NCBI RefSeq assembly: GCF_030445035.2
Contig: NC_080677.1
Coordinates: forward strand, 107,691,513 to 107,755,512
Source of the DNA: Dasypus novemcinctus
Taxonomy: Eukaryota; Chordata; Mammalia; Cingulata; Dasypodidae
DNA: 64,000 nt
Direction of reading: 5' to 3'
Shown piece by piece: positions 1 to 16,230 of this stretch. Numbering within the stretch: the stretch's first letter is position 1; every line of letters starts with the position of its first letter. The notes under the pieces are model-generated. The model was not told the origin of the DNA. It worked only from the letters and a program-made list of their open reading frames with translations, and ran no database searches. Both the position numbers and the translations under genes were made by a program.

Positions 1-4899
<4,899 letters not shown>

Positions 4900-5990
4900 G
4901 TCTAGAGAGCAGGATCTGGGACAGGACGGGAGGGACAAACACCATTCCAAGGCTCTTCTTCCTCCCTGAGAGTGCTTCCCCAGGATCTTGTCTTCTAGAG
5001 AACCCGAGGACCCAGCTGTTCTATATGCCTGGCTAAAGGCAGCATGACCGTGGGAAAGAGCCCTGATTGGCTGCATCTCCCAGGGTAGGACTCATCTCAG
5101 GGCAAGGCCCTGGAACACAGAGTCCCCATTTCTATCCCACCAGCTGGTGCCTGGCTGACAGCATCTGTCTCCAACAGGATCATGGAGTATGTGGAGCTTA
5201 GACTGGAGCAGTAATGGCAGAGGCAGGGGTGACAGTATCAGAGTGGGCTGTGGTGACCAGGGAGGCAGCCGAGCCTGTGCTTGGCAGATGAGGGCTGGCT
5301 GCCCTTTACTGTGCCAACTCATGCCCTTTCCCAGTGATCTCAGACCGAAAGTCAGTTTATTATGTCATTAGCCCTTTGAGTGGGGGCAGGTCTCCCTCTT
5401 ACAGGTGGTTCTGGGGCTAGGAGGTGCCTACTCCCAAGGGGGCTATCACCTCTCTTGGGAATTGCCCAGCTGACCCTACCCCAGGCCAGTAACCCATCCT
5501 CTGTGCTCCTGCACTCTCCTTCCTCTTTCCCACTTCACTTCAAGCAGGCCAACCTGCTCCTGTTTCCTGTGTGTTGATTAAGACCCCAAAGGGTGGTGGC
5601 AGCACTCCCCAGAAGCACTCCCCATCCTGTCTATCCCCGCCCCTTTGCTGCTGCCTCCATCTCCAGGTGAGAGATTGGTTCAGCTCTAGAGCCTTGTGCC
5701 TGCCATGGTGTAGAAACAGTGACCTCTGGGTTATCTCTTCTTCATAGCCACCCAGTAGGGGATGGATCCTCCAGCTTGAGGGGCTCCCCTTGGAAGTTGC
5801 TGTAGCTTCAATCAGGCAGAAAAGGTTCCTTCAACTTCTATAATCTGTGGGTGAGAAAATTCCCACATTTTATAACCCCAATTTCAAGAAGCAGACAGCA
5901 GGAAGCCTTAGAAGCTGGCTGGGTTCCAGATCAGGGGAAAGGGAGGGGAAGAAGAAATATAAATAGTAAATAAAAGGTTTTTGTATAAAC
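4900..5990 (+). terminator. SMO: SMO 3' UTR and polyadenylation signal
   Basis: The sequence downstream of the stop has no repeat. It ends with an A-rich segment carrying a canonical AATAAA at 5969-5974, followed within 20-35 bases by the GT/T-rich TTGGTGTGCTTCTTTTCC. This gives a 3' UTR of about 1.1 kb with cleavage expected near 5985-5995. No other canonical signal was seen nearer the stop. Confidence 0.85.
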
Positions 5991-6689
5991 TCTTGGTGTG
6001 CTTCTTTTCCATAGGCTCTGGTCCTGACCTGTTAACCTGGTTCTGGTCTAGTACTGATCTCAAAAACATTTGAAGGCTATTCTGAGAGGCCAAGAGCTTG
6101 ATGCTAATGAGGTCATGACTGGCAATCCAATGTCAGGCTGATGTCAGCGTAATGTGCTGCCTGTCCTGCCTGGCCAGTTGGTTCTCTACTGACGAAAGCT
6201 CTTCTGTGGCCACAACTGCTTCACTGCCCACTCATAAGGTAATTGAGCAAAAACATACAACTTGCCCCTGGACGGACAATTGGAAGCAAGTGTCCTCCTG
6301 ATGGTGTCCGTGGATGGGGCTGGCTCCTGGTGGCAATCCTGCGCTCCACCTCTGGGGACTTTCCCTTCTTTAAGGGGATGTCAATCGGGCCAGGTGCATT
6401 CTGATCCACAGCTTCCTCCCAGTCAAAGGGAAATCTGTTGTTCCATTTCTCCCAAAAAGGTGTCACTAGAAGACTGGGAACTGGGTTGCTAGGACTCAGG
6501 AGTACATGGAAAGAAGATCCATGGAGGAAGGAGGGGGTACCCATAGGCTTAGAGGGTACTGTAAGAAGAGTATGACCAGGCAGGCTTATTGGAGGAGTAT
6601 ACCTTTCTACTGCTGCTCAAGCATTTTTACTAAAGCCAGAATCAAGGGGAAGGGGATGGAGAACTAATACTCTGATCTTATTCTAGGCA

Positions 6690-6965
6690 GTTTACTGTAT
6701 ATCATTATAATAATAATAGCAACCTCTTACCAAATGCTTGCTAGGTCCTGGGCACTCTTCCAGGCACTTCACGTGCCTTAACTCATTGACTCTCACCACA
6801 GACTTATGAGACACTGTTAAAATCTCATGATGTTGAGCACAGAAAAGCTAAATGGCTTAGCCCAAGGCTACAGAGTAAGTGGGAGTGAGAATGCTGGGAT
6901 TCCATCAGGGCTGTTTGCTCCAGAGTCTGCCCTTAAACTCTGTGCTCTATTGCCTTTCATTTAAT
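6690..6965 (+). repeat. MIR SINE
   Basis: A core and flanks of MIR can be followed in order: CTTACCAAATGCTTGCTAGG, GGCACTCTTCCAGGCACTTC, TTAACTCATTGACTCTCACC, then AAATGGCTTAGCCCAAGGC, GGGATTCCATCAGGGCTG and a TGCTCTATTGCCTT end. It is one of the longer MIR copies in the window. Confidence 0.8.
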
Positions 6966-7485
6966 GCAGTGGATAACAATCCAAGGAGCTATTTTTATGT
7001 AGAAACAGACTCAGTGAAGGAAAATGACTTGCCCCATCCTCACAGATAATGACAGACCAAGCAAGGTCTTCCCGACTCTCAAATCCAGCTCTTTCCACTC
7101 TCAAATCTGACCTCTAATTTTTCCTCCTCTTCATGTTTCCCATTTGTGTTCCCTTTGGCTACTTAGCTCATCCCTGCCTTTACTCCTTCTCTTAGCAGCG
7201 TTATAGCTTTTTTTTTTTTTTAAACCTTTATCATCAACAATATTTAAAACAAAATTTATCAGTGTTACCTAAAGATCTTTTCTGAAATAAGGGACAATGT
7301 TACGATTTTCTTTCTTTGTTTCATCCGACCACTAGTCCCCCTCCCTCCCTTCATCCCTTCTTTCCTTGGTGGATTACTTATGTTAAGGTCAGGGGATGGG
7401 GTGGAAGTGTTCAAAATGGGCCTTAAAAATTTGAGAAGCGTCACCTTTCCACTTATGGCTGTGGCGGCTTACAGAGACTCCGGGG

Positions 7486-7503
7486 TCACCAGAGGGCGCT
7501 GTG
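7486..7503 (+). promoter_or_regulatory. CTCF-like motif between SMO and AHCYL2
   Basis: TCACCAGAGGGCGCTGT differs from the CTCF core (CCACCAGAGGGCGC) at the first base only. With the minus-strand match at 3145 it forms a divergent pair around the SMO 3' end. Confidence 0.5.
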
Positions 7504-8111
7504 AGCCCAGCTTTTGCTGGAGGACCAGGACCATGCATACTCCCACAGCTGGCCCTGTACAGGCAGTGCCGGATAGCTGGGCAATAGGGACTGCCTTCTT
7601 GAATTAGATTCTTGGAAGAGCCTCCTCAGGGTGCAAGAGGAGCCTGGTTTGGGGGACGCCCTAGAGGTTTCCATGTACTAACTGCTGTAGCAGCTTCTGT
7701 CCTCAGCTGCTCCATGTGGGCCCCACCTATGCCACTTACCAGCTCAATCATCCTGCTTCCCAGGTTTTGGGGCCTGCCTGTCCCAGCTTCTTTAAAGCAG
7801 TCTGTCTACTGCTCCCACCCCTTCATGTACTTACTAGAAATTCTTTTTGAATTTTAAGAAGTTGAAAAGATATAGAAAAGCACAAAGAACAACCTAGTAT
7901 ACACTCATATATCCACTGCTCAGAATTAACAATGACCAGTGTATCATATTCGTTTTGGCTTACTTTTTTTGTTTTTTTTTGTTTTTGTTTTTTTAAATAG
8001 CTAGTTACAGATTTAATTAAAGTCCCCTTTGACCAATACCCCCAGTCCCATTTCCCCTCTTGAGGAAAAACAGCTATTGGAGTTTAGTGGGTCACCTTCC
8101 AGTCCACTCTT

Positions 8112-8516
8112 TTTTTTTTTTAACTTCTTTCCCCTCCCCCCCCCACCCCGGGCTTTGTCTGCTCTTTGTGTCAGTTTGCTGCACGTTGTCCACTTGCATT
8201 TTCGTCAGGCGGCACCGGGAATCTCTGTCTCTTTTTGTTGCATCATCTAGCTGTATCAGCTCTCCAGAGGTGTGTGAGGCTTCACTCCAGGGTGGGCTGT
8301 GCTTTTCATGTGGGTGGCTTTCCTTGCGGGGTGCACTCCTTGCGCGTGGGGCACCCCTAGGCGGGGGGCATCACTGTGTGGCATGGGACTCCTTGCGTGC
8401 GGCAACACTATGTGTGGGCCGGCTCACCACACGGGCCAGGAGGTCCTGGGTATCAAACCCGGGATCTCTCATATGGTAGGTGGACACTCTATCAGCTGAG
8501 CCACATCTGCTTCCCC
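8112..8516 (-). mobile_element. Long tRNA-derived SINE (DAS-type), antisense
   Basis: On the minus strand it begins with the tRNA-like head (box A TGGCTCAGCTGATAGAG, box B GGTTTGATACC), then the GC-rich body and a G-run/A-rich tail. Target duplications are CAGTCCACTCTT at 8100-8111 and CAGTCTACTCTT at 8517-8528, differing by one transition. Confidence 0.9.
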
Positions 8517-10727
8517 CAGTCTACTCTTATACTTTCATATTCATATTTGCATCTGTGCATCCTTACACAGGTTATTGCCTTTGTCTACTTTTAAAGTTTT
8601 TTTCCATCTAAGTTATACGTTATATAATTGGAAAGTCAAATAGCTCTAAAATCTTGTTACTTAAAACAGCTGTCTTGATATCCCACTCTTAACTGCCTAC
8701 CCCATAATTTCCTGTTCCTGGGATTCAACCACTTTATTTTCGATGATCCTTGTGGTATTCACTTCCATACATTTGAACAACAAGTTTATACTGCTACTTC
8801 TTGAATGTTTGTTTAGGCATTATCATTTGACTTTCCAATACAGAGTGCGACAAAGACTTAGTTCTTTTTCACTCTCTGCCTACAAAGAGGAAAAGAAGAG
8901 GTGCCAATATGAACACAGTTTGAAAGGTGGAAAGCAAGTGATGAGTGGTAATTTAGCATATCCGGAAGAGCCAAATTCTTAGCCAGCAGTGGGGAAAACT
9001 TACATTGCAGCACTTTCAGAAGGCTCTGAATTGGAGGCAGCAGGTACTCCAGGAGATGCAGATGAAAGCAGGAAGATTTGTTGAAAGTTTAAGAAGCAAT
9101 TAGACACCCAGATCCCCTAGCTAACTCTGTGCAGTCAAATGATTACCCTTCTCACCCTTGGCTGATTGTTAGTTTATTTACTGGAGAAGGCAAAAATAGG
9201 GTCTGGTGAAGAAAGTCAGGTGAAGGAAGATCTGTAGTCTAAATATTCAGATCATAACCTTGCTTAATCATCATATTTCCAGTATGGTACTTCCATCTTC
9301 AACTGGGCCTCTTGTCCCTTTGCAACCAAGATGGCAGAAGCAATAGATATGTAGGGATGGGTGAGGTGTGTGCCCTGATGGTTGGCCCCAAACAGTGGAT
9401 GGTGCCTGGATAAATAAAGGATTAATATCCATTTCTTTCCAGTGCTCCGACTCCTTATGTTTTGTAAACACATCCCACTGAAGAATTAATTCATCTCCTC
9501 AGTAATCAATTCTAGTGGCAGTCCAGGTAGGCAGCTGCTGCCTATGAGCTCTGACACATGCCAGGGGGTTGTACCTCAGCTCCCTTGTGCATTAGGGGGA
9601 AGAAAGAAATCCGTTACAGAGCTGCTAATCTCTGCCCTGACAGCTGGAGGATGGCGCTCTGGGCTGGTTCCTTTTAACAGGAAGGAAATTCGGAAAGTCA
9701 GAGTGTGAAGAGAAAGCTTAAGAAGCCTGTGTTGTCTGGTAGACTTGTGGGCTTTGTGGAAATGGCAGTGCTCAGTGAGGCAGAAATTTGGAGACCAGGA
9801 TGTGAAAGATTCGGCTCAGGAAAGGACAAATTCCACACAGTGAATAGATTTCCCAAACAGTACTATAACACTGGGGACGGGAGATGAAGGCAGGTGATTT
9901 CTCCCTGTTCCTCCCTCTTGCCAGGGGAAAAATAGTTACTCCAAAGATTACATGTCTGGTGGCCTTCTGGGGTTGTTAGGGTATTGCTTACTCTCTGAAC
10001 AAAAAGATCCTCTTTGCCTTAATTTCTCTGAGAATACAGAAGGAAAAAAACCTATCCTTAACCTCTTACCCAGAGTCAACTGCGTTGTTTTTTTTTCTGT
10101 ATTATTTACATAGTTAAAATAATATAGAATGTGCAATTTTCTCCTGATTTCTTAATATTTCACCACATTTATTTCTTCTTAACATTAAGATCTTAGCAAA
10201 GTTAATTTTAAAACCTGTAACTATTTTATTGTTGGACATGAAAGCTCTTTCAGAGATACCTTTTTGATATTAAAAAGAAAGCTGCCAGTATGCCTTCATG
10301 TTTACATCTTTTACAGTAAATGCAAAAACTTAAAATAATACAAAGAAGAAAGTAATTGTCACCCCAAATCCCATCACTTAGGGAATCACTATTCATATTT
10401 GAGTTAACATTCCTCTGTGCTGATATCTTTACCCGAATTCTGATTTTTTCCATAGTAGAGTTAATAGGTCAGGTCAAAAGATTTGGCCTCATTTGAGGCA
10501 ACTTGTAATTCCTCAGACTTGAAATTTCGACGAGTGATACCTAACTTCTTTGGGGACTAATTTTTAATTTCCAAACCCAGAATGTGACCCAAACTGTCAC
10601 AGCAGGCAAGAGTCCATTTTATTCCTTATAAACACAAGGCCATCAAAGTTCAGAGAGGTATTAGGAACCTGATTTCCCAGAGACAGAGAAATCAAGCCAC
10701 GTTAAGCTTCGTGGCCGGCACTGTCCT

Positions 10728-10733
10728 CACGTG
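10728..10733. promoter_or_regulatory. E-box in CLEAR-like context
   Basis: CTCACGTGACG contains CACGTG flanked by T and A, the preferred context for USF and MiT/TFE factors. A second CACGTG is 30 bp downstream at 10764-10769. Confidence 0.4.
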
Positions 10734-11010
10734 ACGAGACCGCTTTTCCTTTAAATGCCCACGCACGTGATCGCAGACGTGCACAGAGGAAATTTACGCT
10801 GTCAGGGGAGCAAGTCATTCCTCCCCCACCTTCCTATCCTTGGGGTTTCTGGCGTTCCCTCCCCGGAAGCCGCAACTCCTCAGGCGACTTTCTCTTCCTC
10901 AAGTCCACGGTGATCTCACCTAGCCTCAACCCTTTCTGTTAGTCGCTAGCCTTATAGTTTCCTCTGCCCTGCAGAATTCCAGCTCACTTTCCGGAGGAAG
11001 GGTGAAAGGG

Positions 11011-11035
11011 ACTACAACTCCCAGGGGGCATCGCG
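11011..11035 (+). promoter_or_regulatory. ACTACAnnTCCCA promoter motif (ZNF143/SBS-like)
   Basis: ACTACAACTCCCAGGGGGCA fits the ACTAYRnnnCCCR element common in mammalian CpG promoters. A partial second copy, ACTACAGGTTCCG, lies near 11121. Confidence 0.45.
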
Positions 11036-11253
11036 GGCCCTCCCGCATCGGCAGCGCGCAGTGCAGGTCGGGGGCTGAGGTCCCGCGGTCTTCTCGCCGC
11101 GTGTGGCTCGGAGCAAGCGCACTACAGGTTCCGTAGCGCCCCGCGCGTGGGCCGGGCCAAGCCGGGGCGGGGCCGGCCGGGGCTGGCTGGCTGGGTGGCC
11201 GGCGGGCGGGCTGGCTGGCTGGCGGGCGGAGGAAGGGGGTGGGAGCGGAGGCG

Positions 11254-11358
11254 ATGGAGGGGAGGAGTGGGGGAATGGGGGAGGGCAGGGGAAAAGAGGC
11301 AGGAGGCGGGGCCGAGCCGGAGCTGGAGTCTGAGGCGACGGTTGCAGTGGAAGCGGTG
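11254..11358 (+). other. AHCYL2: In-frame upstream ATG extension of AHCYL2 exon 1
   Basis: An ATG at 11254 with a strong Kozak context (GAGGCGATGG) and another at 11275 are in frame with the annotated start. No stop intervenes, and the extension would add 35 residues of Gly/Glu-rich sequence. It would be used only if transcription starts upstream of 11254, which sequence cannot show. It is probably 5' UTR. Confidence 0.4.
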
Positions 11359-11721
11359 ATGTCCGTGCAGGTTGGGCCGGCAGCGGCTGCTGCGAAGGTG
11401 CCCGAGGTGGAGCTGAAGGACCTGAGCCCCTCCGAGGCGGAGCAGCAACTAGGACTGAGCGCGGCGGCCGTGGGCGCCATGGCCCCCCCGGCGGGCGGCG
11501 GGGACCCTGACGCTCCGGCGCCCGCCGCGGAGCGGCCCCCGGCCCCTGGCCCGGGCTCGGGACCCGCCGCCGCCCTCAGTCCCGCCGCGGGAAAGCTGCC
11601 TCAGGCGTCGGCGATGAAGCGGAGCGACCCGCATCACCAGCACCAGCGGCACCGCGACGGCGGCGAGGCCCTGGTGAGCCCCGACGGCACCGTCACCGAG
11701 GCGCCGCGCACCGTCAAGAAG
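11359..11721 (+). CDS. AHCYL2: AHCYL2 exon 1 coding part (long-IRBIT N-terminus)
   Basis: AHCYL2 is a catalytically divergent S-adenosylhomocysteine-hydrolase-like protein that, with IRBIT/AHCYL1, modulates IP3 receptors and bicarbonate and proton transporters. This exon encodes the 121-residue long-form-specific N-terminus: MSVQV, KVPEVELKDLSPSEAE, an Ala/Pro/Gly-rich low-complexity stretch, AMKRSDPHHQHQRHRDGG, and SPDGTVTEAPRTVKK. It ends exactly on a codon before the donor GTACTGG. In the known protein the next residues (QIQFAD...) come from exon 2, which is not in this window. The start matches the known protein; its Kozak context (GCGGTGATGT) is moderate. The N-terminal extension upstream is listed separately. 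Confidence 0.96.
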
Positions 11722-12394
11722 GTACTGGGGCCGGGCTGCTTCTCGCGGCCAGGAAGGGAGGGAGCGGGGAGCCGCGTGTCTCCACGCCGTCATTCCTGGT
11801 CTTGGGAGCCGGGAGATCCCTCGCTCTCTCGGAGATGCCCCCACCCGCCCCCCACGGCTGGGGCCCGAAGACTCCAGGTGCCACGCCGCCCCTCGCTGTG
11901 AAGAACATGGAGGTAGCGCTCTCCTCTAGCACCTGGGATAGTCTGGGGAGACGAGGCTTCTGTTACTACGGCCCTCCTCTGCACCCCCAACGCACTCGTG
12001 TGTTATTTTCCAGACTATCCGGGGAGGAGACCCCTGTGGTGTAGAAAAACCTTACCGCTTTTGAGAGTTCGTCCGACAACAAGGGTGGAAAGATCTTTTT
12101 CTACTTGAAGAACGAGTAATCGGTAGTTACCTCGCAGTGAAAACCACAGAGTTGTCTGATTTCTGTACAGATGATGACTTTCTACCCCTCGTGTGGCCAG
12201 CTGCTTTCATAGATCAGTGCTGATGCTGTGCCTTTCATTTCGAGATACTGCAATATCTTTGCATCTTCTCAGTGTAGAGAAGGGTGATGGAGAGATTGCC
12301 TTCACTCTTCTCTTCAGACGTTTGTCCTCTCTGCTTCGTAGTTGGTCACCCGGATTATTAGGCTGTGTGTGAAGTGAATATTGTTTTACTGATT

Positions 12395-12425
12395 CCACTG
12401 TGTGTGTGTGTGTGTTTGTGTGTGT
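12395..12425 (+). repeat. (TG)n microsatellite
   Basis: Mostly uninterrupted TG dinucleotides with one TTTG break. Confidence 0.85.
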
Positions 12426-12602
12426 AATCTGAAAGTGATAGGAAGAATACTTCTACTTTTGGGAAAGGTGATCATCCTGGGGCGTCTCATACGACAGTTT
12501 CTTTTAGAAATAGTTTTGAAGGGGCAGTTAGTTCAGAACACCGAGGAGTAAGTGCACTTATATGTATGGTACACCTATGTTATCCAATGTTATCCAAGTG
12601 CT

Positions 12603-12717
12603 TGTCTCTCCCTCTCTCTCTCTCTCTCTCTCTTATTTAAGGAGGTACGGGATATTGAACCCAGGACCTCCTACATGGGAGCAGGCCCTCAACCACTGAG
12701 CTACACCTGCTCCCCCC
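12603..12717 (-). mobile_element. Short tRNA-Ala-like SINE with (CT)n at its tail end
   Basis: The minus-strand head has TGTAGCTCAGTGGTTGAG (box A) and GGTTCAATATCCC (box B). A CT repeat at 12603-12632 sits where the poly(T) complement of the tail would be. It is a monomer without the long body. Confidence 0.75.
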
Positions 12718-13779
12718 AACCCTTAAAGCGAAATTAGCAAAGAATAACAAGAAGGCAAATATTTTAAAAGACGGAGTTGATGAGGATCATACAGAAAGTG
12801 GTTATAAGTCTAATTTCCTAGGCACAATGTGAACACAGTGATTGATGTTTTTCTTTTTGATGATTGTGAATGACTTTTAATTGCTTTATCAGAATAGCAG
12901 TGAAGTCTGCATTTGTTTCCCTGTTTGGGGGACTCTGCTGAATTGGAACCTTGGATCTAGCCTGACTTTTTGCCTAATAGCTTCATGGTTAAGATTTAAA
13001 GTAGATGACCCTTTCATTCGTACTACCCAAAAATGGCTGTTAAATAAATGGTTTCAGAGGCAAGACTTAGGGAATTTGTTTAATGCTGATTTAGGACAGT
13101 GTTCTTGTTTTCACTAGGAAACTCTTCTGAGAAAAACTATGGTAGCTTAGAAAGGCAGCATGGACTCTAGTGCTTATCTAGAAATTGTAGTATATTTATG
13201 ACTAGTCCAATTGTCTTATAACTTTGGTCAAATCTTTTTCTTGTGATTGAGGGTGTTTTTGTGTAAAATTTGGAGTTAGATTAGAGCCCTTGAGGGGAAA
13301 AGCATTTAACAAATTACTTTCTGAACATGAGTTTTACAGTCAGGCAGACTCACTAACTAGCTTTTGGGCAATTTCCATATTCTCAAAATCCCAGTTTTCT
13401 CTTCTAAGAATGAGGATACTAATACTCTTGAGGACTAGAAATATTTATAATGGGCTTAGCATTGAACTTGTCACACAGAGTAGGGGCTTAAGAAATGAGA
13501 GGTATTTTTATCATGAAGAATTGATTTTTAAAATTTCTCCTATCATTGCTTAAGTGCATACCACCATGATCATCTCTGAAAGACACACACAATTCACTAG
13601 ATTCTAGATAAAGAACTTAAAAGTCACAGGCTAGCATACCAGAGTCTGTTTTTCTTAATTCTGGATTTGCTTCTTGAGCATTTTGCCTGTTGTTCAACCG
13701 CCTCCCTCCTGTTTTTTCCAACAGCAAAGTGTAGTTGTATGATTCTGGATTTACTCAGCAGCCTCAAGGCTATGGAAGG

Positions 13780-13870
13780 CAGGGCTGAGCTTGCCTTACA
13801 GTGTTAAATGCACCAACATGCAACTTCTCTGTTGGAAGCTAAGCAGGTCTAAGTCTGGGCAAGGATGCAG
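13780..13870 (+). repeat. Possible 5S-rRNA-like SINE fragment
   Basis: GGAAGCTAAGCAGGTC at 13834-13849 matches the 5S rRNA internal control region (GGAAGCTAAGCAGGGTC) with one base missing, followed by a loosely similar CTGGGCAAGGATG. It could be a remnant of a 5S-derived SINE such as AmnSINE1, a 5S pseudogene, or chance. Confidence 0.25.
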
Positions 13871-15019
13871 CTGTATGACACAACTAAGAACATAGAGCTG
13901 CTTTTTGGGGGCTCAGATTTTTAACTTTCTTGATATTAACTTGGCTAAGTGAAAATAAGTGCATGATACTGCCCTTCTTTCCTCAACCTGAAAGTCACCT
14001 CACCAAGGGACCACAGAGTGACATTTTGATGTGTTGAGCCTCTAATTTTCAGATTGTCTGTTTAAATATCCTTTCTGACCTTGACTCCCTTCTGCTTTTG
14101 TTTTAGTGAGAGAAGGGGTTGGGATAATGGGGATTGAAATAGCTGCCTTTGGCTATGTAACTGGTGACTGTTGCTTTTATTTTGTAACTGTCACATACAG
14201 GCTTATTTATTTTGTAACATTTCCACTGATCGTTTTTCCCTTACTCCAGTCAGGTATCTGTCATCAGTTTTCTTAGTTGATTATTCTGCTCAACCACACA
14301 AGGGAAATGAACTTTTTACAAGAGCCAGAATTCCCGAGTGCAGTGTTAATAAGAATGAACATCTGGTGTGCAAGTTACTCAGTCACAACTTATCTTGGCA
14401 CCTTCCTCCCTCCTGTATCTTGTGGTGCTCTGGGGGTCAACTTGTCATTGTGGCTCTGATATAATTGTACCTAATGTCTTTCTTCATAAGCTCACATTAA
14501 GTGAACCTAGCAGACCAGAAATCTCTATATGAAGTGATTTGTGAAAGGGCAAGATCAGTTCCGGAGTGAAAGCAGTAGCAGTGGTTGAGAGGTTTTTTTC
14601 CTTTTCGTGTTCTTGAAAAGGAACAATGGGAATGTTATAGCTCAGCAGGGAAAACAAGGCAGGAAAAGATTTATTTCAGAAAAGTTGAGACTTTCTGACA
14701 ATAAGGCTGTGAGCCCAAGAACTTCAACTAGTTTGTGCTTTTATCAGTATCAGTAATGACCATGTTCTAGCAGAGTTTACGTCTTTTGGCAAACGTATAC
14801 ACTTTGCACTGGCTTTGTTGCCGTCAGGAGAGAATGAGTTGAGCCATGTTAGCGCTTTCTTGCCCTGAATTCTTTAAGCTCTTGATTTGGTTAATTATAC
14901 ATTGCTGAAATGGAATGCCTTGGAGATAGGTATGGGAATGTGGGAAGAGTATGACTCCTTTTGCCAGTTAGAAAAGTACAGCCTTGTAAGGTGTTACAGT
15001 AAGGCAATTGGTAGTTTGA

Positions 15020-15240
15020 CTCTAATAATGGTTTATGTGCCTGGAATTGTTATAGGTATTTCTCCAACCCTGACAGCAGAAAAGAGATGTAGGTGATTTT
15101 ATGTCCATTTTACACATGCGGAAATGAGGTCCAGAGAGGTTAACTGTCTTACCCAAGGTTGTACATCTAGAAAGTGGCAGAGGTGATTAAGTCCAGGTCT
15201 GTTTGTTTCCAGAGCTCATGTCCTTTTCATTATACTCTAC
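15020..15240 (+). repeat. MIR SINE
   Basis: The second half is clear: CCATTTTACACATGCGGAAA, GAGGTTAACTGTCTTACCC, AAGGTTGTACATCTAG, AAGTGGCAGAGGTGATT, ending CATTATACTCTACT. Confidence 0.8.
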
Positions 15241-15639
15241 TTACTCTTTCTAACTTCTTAGATACTGAGTTCTTGTCTTCTCCCAGAAGGCTTTTAGAAT
15301 CTTCAGTGAACTCTTAAATTGAGTTTGTCTGACTAAGGATTAGGTCATCCCAAGACCAAAAATGTCAGGAGGATCTGAATCAGGGCTTTAGGAAGAGGAT
15401 GGAAAAAAATTGTCCAAATGTAGACTCTTAATGAGTTGTAAAAATTGAAGAGGAAAGGAAGAGCATCTTATATATAGAATAGCATTTCAAGATCGATGAT
15501 ACAGGATTCACATTAGGAATTTACTGGTAATCTGAGAAATTTATCCTGCCTGAGGACTTTGACCCTTCTTGCCCAGCTCACAGTTGTCTCCTGTTCTTTA
15601 AGTCCCACATTCTCTATGAATCAATCTCTAAACCTTTTG

Positions 15640-16230
15640 AACATTAGAAGGGGAAGCATACTACTAGGTATTCCCACTGTTCTAGGCATTATACTTAGAG
15701 CTTTATACATACTAATTTATTTTAATTTTTAAAATTTATTTCTATTTATTTCTCTATATATTTTTAGGTGCTGGGGGCCAGGGAATGAACCCAAGATCTT
15801 GCATATGGGAAGCTGGCACTCAACCACTTAGCTGTATTGGCTTCCCTGAATTGGTTTCTTTGTTTGTTTTTCTTTTTAGGTACCAGGGAATGAACCCAGG
15901 ACCTTCTATGTGGGAAGCCAGTACTTAATCATTGAGCCACATCGGCTTCCCTGAGTTGGTTTTTTTTTTTCATTTGTTTTGCTTGTTGTTTGTTTTTATT
16001 TTTTCCCCCAAGTAGGAAGCAGGCGCTTGAGCCACATCCACTCCCCTATACTATTTTTTTTAAAAAATCCTTTCAAGAGCCCTCAGGATTAGGTAGGAGT
16101 CTTATTGATGAGGGATGTGAGAATTGGAGAGAATGAGGAATTTGTCTTAAGGTTACAAAATTTGTGATGGAGCTAATAAAACCCTAGTCAATCTGACTCT
16201 AAGACCCAAATTCGGTGTTGCTTTTCAAGT
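15640..16230 (+). repeat. MIR split by a block of short antisense SINEs
   Basis: The left MIR half (TACTAGGTATTCCCACTG, GGCATTATACTTAGAGC, TTTATACATACTAATTTA) ends near 15725. The right half (GGAATTTGTCTTAAGGTTAC through CTGACTCTAAGACCC) resumes near 16070. The 340 bp between are tRNA-derived SINE units, described separately. Confidence 0.7.
15755..16047 (-). mobile_element. Dimeric/trimeric tRNA-derived SINE (DAS-II-like)
   Basis: Two complete antisense heads (15765-15846 and 15877-15952) each contain the complement of box B in TGAACCCA context and of box A in GAGCCACAT or TAGCTGTAT. A T-rich linker (TTTGTTTTGCTTGTTGTTTG) and a truncated third head (15995-16047) follow. The linker recurs in the copies at 34.8 and 36.1 kb, so head-linker-head is the unit. 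Confidence 0.75.

Larger units (their letters stand above)
5991..10690. other. SMO-AHCYL2 intergenic interval
   Basis: About 4.7 kb without a supported gene. Apart from the MIR, CTCF-like motif and SINE listed separately, it holds AT-rich, L1-like remnants around 7.8-8.7 kb and 10.08-10.45 kb that are too decayed to classify. The short reading frames here have no recognisable protein similarity. Confidence 0.6.
10690..11250 (+). promoter_or_regulatory. AHCYL2: AHCYL2 CpG-island promoter
   Basis: GC content and CpG frequency rise sharply from about 10.72 kb and stay high through exon 1 to about 11.9 kb. Candidate elements are CACGTG E-boxes at 10728-10733 (in TCACGTGACG) and 10764-10769, an ETS-like TTTCCGGAGGAAG near 10988, an ACTACAACTCCCAGGG motif at 11011, and a GC box GGGGCGGGGC at 11164-11173. 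No TATA box is evident, as usual for housekeeping CpG promoters. The start site cannot be fixed from sequence. Confidence 0.75.

Noticed and set aside
11239-11901. 220-codon frame spanning AHCYL2 exon 1
   Set aside because: It starts at GTG and reads past the splice donor at 11722 into the intron. Only 11359-11721, or possibly from 11254, is supported.
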